Source of the DNA: Bacteroidota bacterium
GTDB taxonomy: Bacteria > Bacteroidota > Bacteroidia > Flavobacteriales > Flavobacteriaceae
Assembly (NCBI GenBank): GCA_024280635.1
Contig: JAJRPS010000002.1
Span: forward strand, 1 to 64,000
Direction: 5' to 3'
Length of the DNA stretch: 64,000 nt
Numbering within the stretch: the first letter of the stretch is position 1; each line of letters opens with the position of its first letter. This document shows, in pieces, positions 41,813 to 52,693 of this stretch. Under the pieces are notes generated by a model. That model saw only the letters and a program-made list of their open reading frames with translations. It was not told where the DNA came from and ran no database searches. Both the position numbers and the translations under genes were made by a program.

Positions 41813-42643
41813 ATGAAAGATAAGAGAGTTTTATACATATCATCTGAAGTTGTACCCTATTTACCAGAAACAGAAATTTCTTCTACAGCATTTCAAGTAG
41901 CAAAAATGACCAATGGAGTAGGTGGGCAAACCCGTATATTTATGCCAAGGTTTGGAAACATCAATGAAAGAATACATCAATTGCATGAAGTAATCAGACT
42001 TTCAGGAATGAATATGGTTATTAATGATTTAGATATGCCTCTTATTATAAAAGTAGCTTCCATACCTAAAGAGCGCATGCAAGTTTATTTTATTGATAAT
42101 GAAGACTATTTTAAGCGCAAAGCAACCTTTACGGATGAGGATGGTAAATTGTTTGAAGACAATGATGAACGCGCTATCTTTTTTGCAAAAGGAGTTATTG
42201 AAACGGTAAAAAAATTAAATTGGGCGCCAGATGTAATTCATTTGCACGGGTGGTTAGCAGCATTGTTGCCAGTTTATCTTAAAAATTATTTTAAAGATGA
42301 GCCAATCTTTTTAGATAGTAAAATTGTAACTTCGGTTTATGGTGATGGTTTTGAAGGCGAGTTAAGCGAAAATTTAGTAGATAAAATTAAATTTGACGAA
42401 ATAGACAGTAAAGTTTTAAAAGTAATTGAAAAATCAACGTATACTAACTTAATGAAGTTGGCGGTTGATAACTCTGATGGAATTATAATCGCTTCAGAAG
42501 ATGTTAATAGTGAGTTAATGTCACATGTAGATGCGTTAGAAACACCTACATTGCCATTCAAATCTCCAGAAGAAATGGAAAGTACTTATATTGCTTTTTA
42601 TAAAGAATTAATTGGAGAAGATGAAGAAAGCGATGATGAATAA
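41813..42643 (+). CDS. Degenerate glycogen/starch synthase N-terminal-domain protein
   Basis: A 276-residue protein matching only the N-terminal Rossmann half of GT5 glycogen synthase: VLYISSEVVPYL, TRIFMPRFGNINER, QVYFIDNEDYFKR, ERAIFFAKGVIE and PDVIHLHGW. The ADP-glucose motif KTGGL, normally right after the SEV-PF segment, is replaced by PETEISSTA, and the C-terminal catalytic half is absent. Such proteins are conserved beside panC in flavobacteria but labelled glycogen synthase; sugar transfer is unlikely. ATG 41813 is chosen (MKDKRVLYISSE); an ATG 48 bp earlier is possible. The C-terminus is acidic (GEDEESDDE). Confidence 0.8.
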   Translation: MKDKRVLYISSEVVPYLPETEISSTAFQVAKMTNGVGGQTRIFMPRFGNINERIHQLHEVIRLSGMNMVINDLDMPLIIKVASIPKERMQVYFIDNEDYFKRKATFTDEDGKLFEDNDERAIFFAKGVIETVKKLNWAPDVIHLHGWLAALLPVYLKNYFKDEPIFLDSKIVTSVYGDGFEGELSENLVDKIKFDEIDSKVLKVIEKSTYTNLMKLAVDNSDGIIIASEDVNSELMSHVDALETPTLPFKSPEEMESTYIAFYKELIGEDEESDDE

Positions 42644-42659
42644 CATAAAAAAAGTAAAC

Positions 42660-44186
42660 ATGAAAAATCTAATTGTTTTGTTAGGGTTGAGTGTGTTGTT
42701 AATTTCTTGTGATAAAGATTTTAATACCATTGGCACGGATTTAGTAAACGAGGACCATTTTGATATTAACACGCTAGAAACAACTACAGTTGCAACAGAA
42801 AATTTCCGTTTAGAGGGAGTTCATCCTGTTCAAACAGATAATTTACCATATACAGTATTAGGATATTATAATGATCCCATATACGGTAATACAACAGCAA
42901 ATGTATTGTCTCAAGTAGAACTAAGTGAATACGGAAAAGACTTTGGCAGTAACCCTGTAATTACTAAAGTAATCTTGTCAATACCATACTACAGCAGGAA
43001 AATAAGTACAGATGATAATGGAGCAAGTACCTATGAATTGGATTCGGTTTACGGCACAGGCGAAATGAAAATTTCATTGTATAAATCAGATTATTTTTTA
43101 AATGATTTTGATCCGAGTACAAATTTTGAAGAGCGTCAAAAATATTATTCAGATGCAGATGCAACTTTTGCGCCCCACAGTTTTGGAAACCCTGCAAATT
43201 TAATTTATGAAAAATTAGATTTAAATGTTGCTGCAGATGAGTTAGAAGTACCTTATGTAGATGACGCTGGTGATACACAAAAAAAATATTTTTCACCAAG
43301 ATTAAGAGATAGCACAAACCTTGATATTGCTGATTTTAACTGGTTAATTGATCCTAATAATGCTACTGCAATATCGACTAAAAGTGAGTTTAAAAACTTT
43401 TATAGAGGTATTTATATTAAAACGGAATTAGCAACTGGGTCAGGAACTTTTTTTGGTGTTGATTTAGCGCAAGTAAATATTGAAGTAAAATATGAATATG
43501 ATGATCCTGACGGTGGAGTAGACCCACTAGAAAGTAGTATTAGGCTTCTTTTTAGCGGCAATCGTGTAAATACATTTACCAATAACTTTTCTTATACTGA
43601 AGATGCAGATAAAATATACCTAAAAGGAGGAGAAGGAGCAATGGTTAAAATAGATTTGTTTGACCCAGTATCTGATGATGATAGAACTTCGGTGGAGTTA
43701 TCAGATATTCAAGATCAAGCAGAAAATTGGTTGATAAATGAAGCAAATATCGAATTTTATGTAGATGAAAATCCAGCGCTTACAGGAACAGCAGAGCCAG
43801 AACGTGTTTTCTTATACGACATAAAAAACAATAAAGTTTTGTTAGATTATTTAGTAGATGCAAATGTTACAGAGCCATTATATTCAAAAGTAAATCATTT
43901 AGGGCGTTTGGAAAGAGATGCTACAGGTAAAGGAGTTAAGTATAAAATAATGATTACCGAGCACATAAAAAACATCATAAAAAATGATTCAACCAATGTT
44001 AAATTAGGGCTGGTTGTTTCAAACAATGTGAATTTATTAGGGAGTTCAGATATTAAAGGGGTAAATGACCCTGAAAGTATTTCAACATCATCAATAACAT
44101 CACATCAAGGTACAGTATTGTATAATGAAAATGCTATAGCACCAAAAAAATTAAAACTAAAAATTCATTACACGAAAGTAAATTAA
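42660..44186 (+). CDS. DUF4270 lipoprotein
   Basis: A 508-residue lipoprotein: signal MKNLIVLLGLSVLLISC, lipobox Cys17, followed by DKDFNTIGTDLV. The DUF4270 pattern is visible: LPYTVLGYYNDPIYGNTTANVLSQVELS and, further on, ESSIRLLFSGNRVNTF and KLKLKIHYTK at the end. The family is a Bacteroidota outer-membrane lipoprotein of unknown role, usually between the GT5-like gene and glmS, as here. The start was placed at 42660, 16 bp after the preceding stop, because it gives a clean lipoprotein signal. The glmS start follows 7 bp after its stop. Confidence 0.88.
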   Translation: MKNLIVLLGLSVLLISCDKDFNTIGTDLVNEDHFDINTLETTTVATENFRLEGVHPVQTDNLPYTVLGYYNDPIYGNTTANVLSQVELSEYGKDFGSNPVITKVILSIPYYSRKISTDDNGASTYELDSVYGTGEMKISLYKSDYFLNDFDPSTNFEERQKYYSDADATFAPHSFGNPANLIYEKLDLNVAADELEVPYVDDAGDTQKKYFSPRLRDSTNLDIADFNWLIDPNNATAISTKSEFKNFYRGIYIKTELATGSGTFFGVDLAQVNIEVKYEYDDPDGGVDPLESSIRLLFSGNRVNTFTNNFSYTEDADKIYLKGGEGAMVKIDLFDPVSDDDRTSVELSDIQDQAENWLINEANIEFYVDENPALTGTAEPERVFLYDIKNNKVLLDYLVDANVTEPLYSKVNHLGRLERDATGKGVKYKIMITEHIKNIIKNDSTNVKLGLVVSNNVNLLGSSDIKGVNDPESISTSSITSHQGTVLYNENAIAPKKLKLKIHYTKVN

Positions 44187-44193
44187 TAAAAAT

Positions 44194-46047
44194 ATGTGCG
44201 GAATTGTAGGTTATATTGGATATAGAGAAGCATATCCAATTATTATAAAAGGGTTACAGCGTTTAGAATACAGGGGTTATGATAGTGCAGGTATTGCATT
44301 ATATGATGGTAAAAACATCAACCTGTCTAAAACAAAAGGAAAAGTAGTTGATTTACAAAAACGAGCAGAGCAGGAAATATCATTAAAAGGCTATATTGGT
44401 ATTGGGCATACACGTTGGGCAACCCACGGAGTGCCAAATGATGTAAATTCTCATCCACACTACTCTAATTCTGAAGACTTAGTGGTTATTCATAACGGAA
44501 TTATAGAAAATTATGCACCCTTAAAAAAAGAATTACAAAGCAAAGGGTATGTTTTTACTTCAGATACCGATACGGAGGTTTTAATAAACCTAATAGAGTA
44601 TGTGCAAAAAAATGAAAATTTAAAATTAGGTAAAGCTGTTCAATTGGCTTTAACTCAAGTAGTAGGAGCATATGCTATTGCAGTTTTTGATAAAAAGAAA
44701 CCGAATGAGGTAATTGCAGCTCGTATGGGTAGCCCATTAGCAATTGGTGTTGGAGAAGATAAAAAAGAATTTTTTATTGCTTCAGATGCTTCGCCATTTA
44801 TTGAATACACTAAAAACGCTATTTATTTAGAAGATGGAGAAATAGCAGTTATAAGAGTAGGTAAAGATATAAAACTTAGAAAAATAGCTGATGATACATT
44901 ACTAGATCCTTTTATTCAAGCACTTGAATTGAATTTAGAGCAAATTGAAAAAGGAGGATATGAGCATTTCATGCTTAAAGAAATTCATGAACAACCCAAT
45001 GCAATAATAGATACCTATAGAGGTAGAATGCTAGTGAATGAGGGTATTATTCGTATGGCAGGTATTGATAATCACTTAGAGCGTTTTTTAAATGCTGACA
45101 GAATTATTATAGTAGCTTGTGGTACCTCATGGCACGCAGCTTTAGTGGCAGAATATGTAATTGAAAGTTTAGCAAGAATACCAGTAGAGGTAGAGTACGC
45201 TTCTGAATTTAGATATAGAAACCCAATCATTACATCAAAAGATGTTGTCATAGCCATTTCGCAATCAGGAGAAACTGCCGATACACGAGCAGCAATACAA
45301 TTGGCAAAGCAAAAAGGAGCCTTTGTGTTTGGAGTATGTAATGTAGTTGGTTCAACTATTTCAAGGGAATCTGATGCAGGAGCATATACGCATGCAGGTC
45401 CAGAAATTGGAGTAGCATCAACAAAAGCATTTACGACACAAATTACAGTACTTATTTTAATCGCTTTAAAATTGGCGAAAGCAAAAGGAAGTATTTCAAA
45501 TGATGAATATTTTACGCATTTACAAGAATTGGAGCGTATTCCAGCAAAAGTAGCAGAAGCATTAACTTCAGATGAAAATATTAAAACAATAGCAGCTATT
45601 TATAAAGACTCACCTAATTTTTTATATTTGGGTAGGGGATTCAATTTTCCAGTAGCTTTAGAAGGGGCTTTAAAATTGAAAGAAATATCCTATATACATG
45701 CAGAAGGATATCCGGCAGCCGAAATGAAACACGGTCCTATTGCATTAATTGATGAAAAAATGCCAATAGTAGTAATTGCTACTAAAAAAGGACATTATGA
45801 AAAAGTTGTCAGCAATATTGAAGAAATTAAAGCACGTAGCGGAAAAATCATCGCCATTGTAACAAAAGGAGATGTAGATGTAAAAGCATTAGCAGATCAT
45901 GTTATTGAAGTGCCAGATACATTAGAGTTATTGAGTCCGTTATTGACTACAATACCCTTACAGTTGTTGTCATACCATATAGCGGTAATGCGTAATTGTA
46001 ATGTAGATCAACCGCGTAACCTTGCAAAATCAGTTACAGTAGAGTAA
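44194..46047 (+). CDS. glmS: Glutamine-fructose-6-phosphate aminotransferase (isomerizing)
   Basis: A 617-residue enzyme that makes glucosamine-6-phosphate, the first step to UDP-GlcNAc for peptidoglycan and LPS. The N-terminal glutaminase starts MCGIVGYIG (Cys as nucleophile after Met removal), with RGYDSAGIA and GHTRWATHG. Two SIS isomerase domains follow (ACGTSWHAA, ISQSGETADT, STKAFTTQ) and the end DQPRNLAKSVTVE is canonical. No glmS ribozyme is expected or seen in the short gap upstream. A terminator follows. Confidence 0.97.
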   Translation: MCGIVGYIGYREAYPIIIKGLQRLEYRGYDSAGIALYDGKNINLSKTKGKVVDLQKRAEQEISLKGYIGIGHTRWATHGVPNDVNSHPHYSNSEDLVVIHNGIIENYAPLKKELQSKGYVFTSDTDTEVLINLIEYVQKNENLKLGKAVQLALTQVVGAYAIAVFDKKKPNEVIAARMGSPLAIGVGEDKKEFFIASDASPFIEYTKNAIYLEDGEIAVIRVGKDIKLRKIADDTLLDPFIQALELNLEQIEKGGYEHFMLKEIHEQPNAIIDTYRGRMLVNEGIIRMAGIDNHLERFLNADRIIIVACGTSWHAALVAEYVIESLARIPVEVEYASEFRYRNPIITSKDVVIAISQSGETADTRAAIQLAKQKGAFVFGVCNVVGSTISRESDAGAYTHAGPEIGVASTKAFTTQITVLILIALKLAKAKGSISNDEYFTHLQELERIPAKVAEALTSDENIKTIAAIYKDSPNFLYLGRGFNFPVALEGALKLKEISYIHAEGYPAAEMKHGPIALIDEKMPIVVIATKKGHYEKVVSNIEEIKARSGKIIAIVTKGDVDVKALADHVIEVPDTLELLSPLLTTIPLQLLSYHIAVMRNCNVDQPRNLAKSVTVE

Positions 46048-46114
46048 TACGGTAATAAACTTTCTTAATCCAAGAGTATTAGGTGAGTTGTTGCCTCATG
46101 ATTAAATATTTTAG

Positions 46115-46147
46115 AAAAAGCATCTCAATTATTGAGATGCTTTTTTC
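46115..46147 (+). terminator. Terminator after glmS
   Basis: Stem AAAAAGCATCTCAAT with ATTGAGATGCTTTTT and a T run. Confidence 0.85.
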
Positions 46148-46191
46148 TTTAAAAAAATATTTTTATAGTTAAATATTACAATAAATAACAC

Positions 46192-46199
46192 TATATTTG
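46192..46199 (+). promoter_or_regulatory. -7 promoter element of atpD-atpC (TATATTTG)
   Basis: A perfect TAnnTTTG match followed by C, 64 bp before the atpD start, leaving a leader of about 55 bases. Confidence 0.65.
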
Positions 46200-46257
46200 C
46201 ACCGCAAAAAAAGACGAAAAAGCTATTTTTGCTTTATTATTTTTAAACATTAAATAA

Positions 46258-47775
<1,518 letters not shown>

Positions 47776-47801
47776 TTCATTATAATTTAACAAAGTCAAT
47801 T

Positions 47802-48080
47802 ATGTATTTAGAAATCGTAACACCAGAAGCTATTTTGTACAGTGGAGAAGTAACCTCTATTACTGTGCCAGGAGTAAATGGTGAATTCCAAATATTAGAT
47901 AATCATGCACCTATAGTTTCTATTTTAGGAAAAGGAGATGTGAAAATCCAAGGAAATGTAACTTTAGAAGAAGCAGTTGCAACTAAATTTTCTAAAGGCA
48001 GTAATAACGAAACACTATTAGGAATTAATAGCGGAACGTTAGAAATGAAAGAAAATAAAGTAATTTTGTTAGCCGATTAA
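47802..48080 (+). CDS. atpC: F1 ATP synthase epsilon subunit (short form)
   Basis: A 92-residue protein consisting only of the N-terminal beta-sandwich (LEIVTPEAILYSGEVTSITVPGVNGEFQILDNHAPIVS). The C-terminal two-helix domain that inhibits ATP hydrolysis in E. coli and Bacillus epsilon (about 135 residues) is missing, as usual in Bacteroidota, so that mode of inhibition should be absent. It is 26 bp after atpD, with a terminator behind. Confidence 0.95.
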   Translation: MYLEIVTPEAILYSGEVTSITVPGVNGEFQILDNHAPIVSILGKGDVKIQGNVTLEEAVATKFSKGSNNETLLGINSGTLEMKENKVILLAD

Positions 48081-48105
48081 GTCAAATAAAATTATAAAAT
48101 AACTT

Positions 48106-48138
48106 AAAAGCCTGAAGAATATCTTCAGGCTTTTTTTG
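48106..48138 (+). terminator. Terminator after atpC
   Basis: Stem AAAAGCCTGAAGA with TCTTCAGGCTTTT, 3-base loop, T run. Confidence 0.9.
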
Positions 48139-48210
48139 TTATGTTTAGTGCGGTTAATTTTGTGTAGAGAGTAAATTATTCAAAACTTTTTACCTATTTT
48201 TACAATCAAT

Positions 48211-49503
48211 ATGATATTTCAAATTGCCATCATACTTATTATGCTATTGCTCTCTGCATTTTTTTCAGGGATGGAAATGGCGTACGTATCTTCCAATAAA
48301 ATATACATTGAGTTGGAGAAAAAGAAAGGTGGATTCTTTTCAAAAATACTAACAAAAATAACCAAAAACCCTTCTAAATTTATTGCCACCATGTTGGTAG
48401 GTAATAATATAGCCTTAGTAGTATACGGTTTTTTTATGGGTGATTTAATTATGAGCTGGTTAAATGGGATGTTACCATTTCCTAACAATATTTTAAACAA
48501 TATCATTGAAAATTTTGGACTCTTAATACAAACCATAATTTCTACCCTTGTTATATTAATGACCGCAGAGTTTTTTCCGAAAATATTTTTTAAAATTTAT
48601 AGCAATACACTATTAAAGTTTTTTGCATTACCCGCCTACTTTTTTTACATGCTGTTCTATTTTATAACCACTTTTGTTATTTGGGTGTCAGACGTAGTGT
48701 TAAAAAAGTTCTTTAAAACAGGAAGTGATCAAGTACAGCTTACGTTCTCTAAAGTAGAATTAGGGGATTATATTACCGAGCAAATGGAAGATGTAGGTGC
48801 AGAGCAAGAAATTGATTCTGAAATACAAATTTTTCAAAACGCATTAGAATTTGCAGCCGTGAAAGCACGAGAAGTGATGGTGCCACGTACTGAAATTGTA
48901 GCTATTGAATTTCATGAAACCATAAAAAATATAAAGCAAATTTTTATTGAAACGGGTTTGTCAAAAATACTGGTATATAAAGATACGGTTGATGATGTTG
49001 TGGGTTATATCCATTCGTTTGACTTGTTTAAAAAGCCAAAATCACTTCGGTCTGTACTTTTACCAGTAGAGTTTGTGCCTGAAACCATGTTGATTAAAGA
49101 TGTATTAGATATTTTAATAAAAAGAAGAAAAAGCATTGCTATTGTTTTAGATGAGTATGGAGGAACATCAGGAATGATGACCGTAGAAGATATTGTAGAA
49201 GAACTTTTTGGAGAAATAGAAGATGAGCACGATACCATATTGCTTATAGAAGAACAATTGGATGATAAAAACTTTCGTTTTTCAGCACGCCAAGAAGTAG
49301 ACTATATTAATGAAACCTATAAGTTAAACTTGCCAGAAGCAGAGCAATATGAAACCTTAGGAGGTTTAATTATTTTTCATACAGAGGAAATTCCGAAAGC
49401 AAATGAAATCGTAGTTGTGGGTGAATTCCAATTTACTATTTTAGAAGTTTCTACCACAAAAATAGAGTTGATAGCACTTCAAATTCTTACAAAAGAAAGT
49501 TAA
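48211..49503 (+). CDS. CNNM/CBS/CorC-domain membrane protein (hemolysin family)
   Basis: A 430-residue protein: CNNM (DUF21) transmembrane domain at about residues 1-185 with SAFFSGMEMAYVSSN and NPSKFIATMLVGNNIALVVYG, a CBS pair (AREVMVPRTEIVAI, GLSKILVYKDTVDDVVGYI, KSIAIVLDEYGGTSGMMTVEDIVEELFGEIEDEHD) and a C-terminal CorC_HlyC domain (YETLGGLIIFHTEEIP). Relatives are implicated in magnesium/cobalt export (CorC, MpfA); the hemolysin label is historical. It stands directly before ppiD on the same strand, a frequent flavobacterial arrangement. Confidence 0.9.
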   Translation: MIFQIAIILIMLLLSAFFSGMEMAYVSSNKIYIELEKKKGGFFSKILTKITKNPSKFIATMLVGNNIALVVYGFFMGDLIMSWLNGMLPFPNNILNNIIENFGLLIQTIISTLVILMTAEFFPKIFFKIYSNTLLKFFALPAYFFYMLFYFITTFVIWVSDVVLKKFFKTGSDQVQLTFSKVELGDYITEQMEDVGAEQEIDSEIQIFQNALEFAAVKAREVMVPRTEIVAIEFHETIKNIKQIFIETGLSKILVYKDTVDDVVGYIHSFDLFKKPKSLRSVLLPVEFVPETMLIKDVLDILIKRRKSIAIVLDEYGGTSGMMTVEDIVEELFGEIEDEHDTILLIEEQLDDKNFRFSARQEVDYINETYKLNLPEAEQYETLGGLIIFHTEEIPKANEIVVVGEFQFTILEVSTTKIELIALQILTKES

Positions 49504-49597
49504 AACAAAGCGTATTGTAATAAATATGTAAAACCACTTTTATTTTATCCAATAAAACAGTACTTTCGCTCACTAAATTTTTAAACACATAATCAAG

Positions 49598-51646
49598 ATG
49601 GCAATCTTAAGTAAAATAAGAGAAAGATCAGTTTTTTTAATATTCATAATCGCATTAGGTTTGTTTGCGTTTTTGGTACAACCAGACCAAATAATCAATT
49701 TATTTAAAGGCAACGGTAGTAAAGACTATGTAGTAAAAGTAGCAGATGAAACTATTGGTGTCAAAGAATTTGCAGCACAGGTAGATGCTCGTAAACGACC
49801 AGGAATGTCAGATTTGATAACAGCTACTCAAGTTTACAATCAAAAAGTTTCCGAAATAGTAATGGGTAAAGAGTTTGATAAACTTGGTATTACAGTAGAA
49901 AAAGATCAAATGTGGGAGTTAATTAAAGACGCCTATAAAAATTACCCAGATTTTAAAAATGAAGATGGCGTTTTTGATGAAGGACTATTAAAAGCATACA
50001 TTGAAAAGCAAGTAGCTGCAAATCCAAAAGCATGGGAAGCTAATGAAAAACAAATAGCATTTAATGGTAAGCAACAATTGTATTACGCATTAATTAAAGC
50101 ATCATCATTACCAACAGAAAAAGAAGGTGAAATAGCTTATAAAATGCAAAATGATTTAGTAGATTTTAAATTTGTAAACGTACCGTATTCAAGTATTGCA
50201 GATAGTACAATTACAATATCTAAAGAAAAAATTAAAAGCTATGTTGCAGCACATCCAAATGAATTCAAATCAGATGCAAGTGCAGCAGTAGAATACGTGT
50301 ATTTTGAAGAAAAACCATCAAAAGAAGATGAAGATGCTTTTAAAGCAAAAATAGATAAATTGTTACCTGAATTTAAAAAAACAAATGATGTAGCAACATT
50401 TATTTCAGAATACTCCGCATTACCTTTAGATACGCTTTATACCTTTAAAGCAGCTTTTGATAAACCGGTTCAAAACGTAATAGATAGCTTAAAAATAGGA
50501 GAAACAGTAGGTCCTTATACAGCAGGTGATTTTACTAAAGTAGTAAAATTAACAGGAACTAAAATGGTACCTTCAGTAAAAGCAAGTCATGCTTTAATAG
50601 CATATAAAGGAGCGCAAAGAGCAGCAGAAAAAGTAACACGTACCAAAGAAGAAGCAGGAAAATTAGCAAATGATTTGTTAGCAATAGCGAAAAAGTCAGG
50701 TACTGATTTTGCTGAATTTGCAAAAAAGAACTCCGATGGTCCTTCTGCAACAAAAGGTGGAGATTTAGGATGGTTTTATGAAGGGCAAATGGTACCTAAA
50801 TTTAACGATTATGCATTCAATAATAAAGTAGGTTCAGTAGGTATTGTAGAAACTCCTTTTGGATTTCATATTATTAAAGTAATAGATAAAAAACAAGAAA
50901 AGAAATATCAAATAGCAACATTAGCAATTAAAAATGAAGCTTCTCAAAAAACGATTAGCCAATTATATGCTGATGCTACACAGTTTGAAATAGATGCTAA
51001 TTCAGGTACATTTTCAGATGTAGCAAAAACTAAAAACTATGATGTTCGTCCTGTGAACAGGGTAACTGAACTATCAGAAAGTTTACCAGGAATAAAAGGA
51101 ACGCAACGTTCAATTGTAAAATGGATGTTTAAGTCAGATACTAAGTTGGGTAATATCAAGCGTTTTGATGTAAATGGAAGTTATGTAGTTGTGCGTTTAA
51201 CAGCTAGAAATCCAAAAGGACTTTCAACAGTAGAGGATGCTTCTTTTAAAGTGTTACCATTATTGCGTAATCAAGAAAAAGCAAGACAAATTAGAGCTAA
51301 AATTTCAGCAACTACTTTAGCAGATGTTGCAGCTAATCAAAAAGTAACAGTGCGTACTGTAAATGCAGTAAGTATGGGTAATCCAATGTTACCAGGTGCA
51401 GGTAGAGAACCTAAAGTTGTAGGTACTGCCTTCGCTTTAGAAAACGGGCAAATATCTAAATTGATTGATGGTGAAAAAGGTGTATTTATGGTTGAAGTTA
51501 CCAAACACACAGCAGCACCAAAAATGGATTCGTATAAATCATATGCAAAAGATCCTGCAAATAATGTGAATGCAGTAGGGCAAAAAGTAGTAGAAGCGTT
51601 AAAAGAAAAAGCGAATATTGAAGATAATAGAGCTACTTTTTACTAA
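49598..51646 (+). CDS. ppiD: PpiD-like periplasmic peptidyl-prolyl isomerase
   Basis: A 682-residue protein anchored by one N-terminal TM helix (VFLIFIIALGLFAFLV, residues about 11-27). A SurA_N-like helical domain follows (EFAAQVDARKRPG, VYNQKVSEIVMGKEFDKLGI), then a parvulin domain around residues 325-450 (VKASHALIAYKGA, GTDFAEFAKKNSDGPSATKGGDLGWF, GIVETPFGFHIIKVI) and a long C-terminal helical region. PpiD helps fold exported proteins at the SecYEG exit. A terminator follows. Confidence 0.9.
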   Translation: MAILSKIRERSVFLIFIIALGLFAFLVQPDQIINLFKGNGSKDYVVKVADETIGVKEFAAQVDARKRPGMSDLITATQVYNQKVSEIVMGKEFDKLGITVEKDQMWELIKDAYKNYPDFKNEDGVFDEGLLKAYIEKQVAANPKAWEANEKQIAFNGKQQLYYALIKASSLPTEKEGEIAYKMQNDLVDFKFVNVPYSSIADSTITISKEKIKSYVAAHPNEFKSDASAAVEYVYFEEKPSKEDEDAFKAKIDKLLPEFKKTNDVATFISEYSALPLDTLYTFKAAFDKPVQNVIDSLKIGETVGPYTAGDFTKVVKLTGTKMVPSVKASHALIAYKGAQRAAEKVTRTKEEAGKLANDLLAIAKKSGTDFAEFAKKNSDGPSATKGGDLGWFYEGQMVPKFNDYAFNNKVGSVGIVETPFGFHIIKVIDKKQEKKYQIATLAIKNEASQKTISQLYADATQFEIDANSGTFSDVAKTKNYDVRPVNRVTELSESLPGIKGTQRSIVKWMFKSDTKLGNIKRFDVNGSYVVVRLTARNPKGLSTVEDASFKVLPLLRNQEKARQIRAKISATTLADVAANQKVTVRTVNAVSMGNPMLPGAGREPKVVGTAFALENGQISKLIDGEKGVFMVEVTKHTAAPKMDSYKSYAKDPANNVNAVGQKVVEALKEKANIEDNRATFY

Positions 51647-51666
51647 GAGTACCATTATATAAATTT

Positions 51667-51702
51667 AAAAATCCTTCTGAATATATTCAGAAGGATTTTT
51701 TG
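51667..51702 (+). terminator. Terminator after ppiD
   Basis: Stem AAAATCCTTCTGAAT with ATTCAGAAGGATTTT, T run. Confidence 0.9.
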
Positions 51703-51777
51703 TTGCTAAAAAAAGAATGTCACTGCTATCCCTAACGCAAAAGATATCCAAAAAAGAAATGTGTGCTGCGTATGCAA

Positions 51778-52692
51778 CTACAATATCATATTTTTAAAAG
51801 AAATAATAGTAGTATATCCATTAGCTTTAAAATAAGCTAGGTCAATTTTGTTTTTAACGGTAACCATAATAAAATCACCACCCCAAGCACCTAAGCTTTT
51901 AATACATCCGTTAGTGTAGTCTTTAAATAAAGTCTCTTGTACTGTAGGAGTATCAATTAGAGTTGAAATAATTTGCTCGTGTTGATTTATTAAATCATTA
52001 AAGCCAGTTATAGTAGTACAGTTAATCAATTGTTGTGTAATACTACTTATTGCTTTAATTTTTTCTTGTTTAATAGTAGTGTTTAGGTTTTTATAACGCT
52101 GGATCCCTAGTTTACTATCTTGTTTTTTGTTTAAATAAATAAAGTAAACCTGGTTGTTAAAATTAAGGTTAAATTCTAAGTGTTTAATAACAGGCTTGTT
52201 GTTATTCCGATTATAGGTTAATGCTCCATTGCTATTTGCACAAGCAATATCATAACCACTACCGCCAAAAGATTGTTGTAGCAGTTCAAACGGATTTACT
52301 TTTGCCCATTGGGCAATATTTGCAATTAAAGTAGAAGAGCTACCTAAACCAAATTGGCGATTAAATGTTAAACGAGTACAAACTAAATACCCTTGTTTGC
52401 CTTTTAAAAAACCTGGATTTATTTTTTTTGCAGTTTGTAGAATATTGAGAAGTGTTATTTCTTCTTTTGAGTTATTACGGTTCTTTTTTAAGTCAATCTC
52501 AAATTCCGTTTCAAACCAAATATTTTGTTGTTCGTCAAAACTTTTCCAAATAATTTTAGAAATTTCAATAGGTTGTACGCTTAGGTATTGCCCTTTTTTT
52601 GTAGGCATTGCTAAAGCATTTGCGCCATCTAATACTACATATTCTGCGGTAAGTAATAATTTTCCGTGACTGTAATATATTTTTGTTTTCAT
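51778..52692 (-). CDS. GYDIA-family GHMP kinase
   Basis: A 304-residue GHMP-superfamily kinase. It has YYSHGKLLLTAEYVVLDGANALAMPTK at the N-terminus, the ATP loop RQFGLGSSSTLIANIAQW, the GGSGYDIACANSNG segment that names the family, and LGAWGGDFIMVTV at the end. It directly follows the HMG-CoA reductase gene (start 1 bp after its stop), so it probably phosphorylates an intermediate of the mevalonate pathway, with mevalonate or phosphomevalonate the candidates. The start at 52692 is chosen; an upstream extension would run into the reductase gene. Confidence 0.83.
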   Translation of the reverse strand: MKTKIYYSHGKLLLTAEYVVLDGANALAMPTKKGQYLSVQPIEISKIIWKSFDEQQNIWFETEFEIDLKKNRNNSKEEITLLNILQTAKKINPGFLKGKQGYLVCTRLTFNRQFGLGSSSTLIANIAQWAKVNPFELLQQSFGGSGYDIACANSNGALTYNRNNNKPVIKHLEFNLNFNNQVYFIYLNKKQDSKLGIQRYKNLNTTIKQEKIKAISSITQQLINCTTITGFNDLINQHEQIISTLIDTPTVQETLFKDYTNGCIKSLGAWGGDFIMVTVKNKIDLAYFKANGYTTIISFKNMIL

Positions 52693-52693
52693 A

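Noticed and set aside
43000-43320. Open minus-strand frame opposite the DUF4270 gene
   Set aside because: It is antisense to a clear lipoprotein gene, with low-complexity Leu/His-rich translation; a shadow frame.
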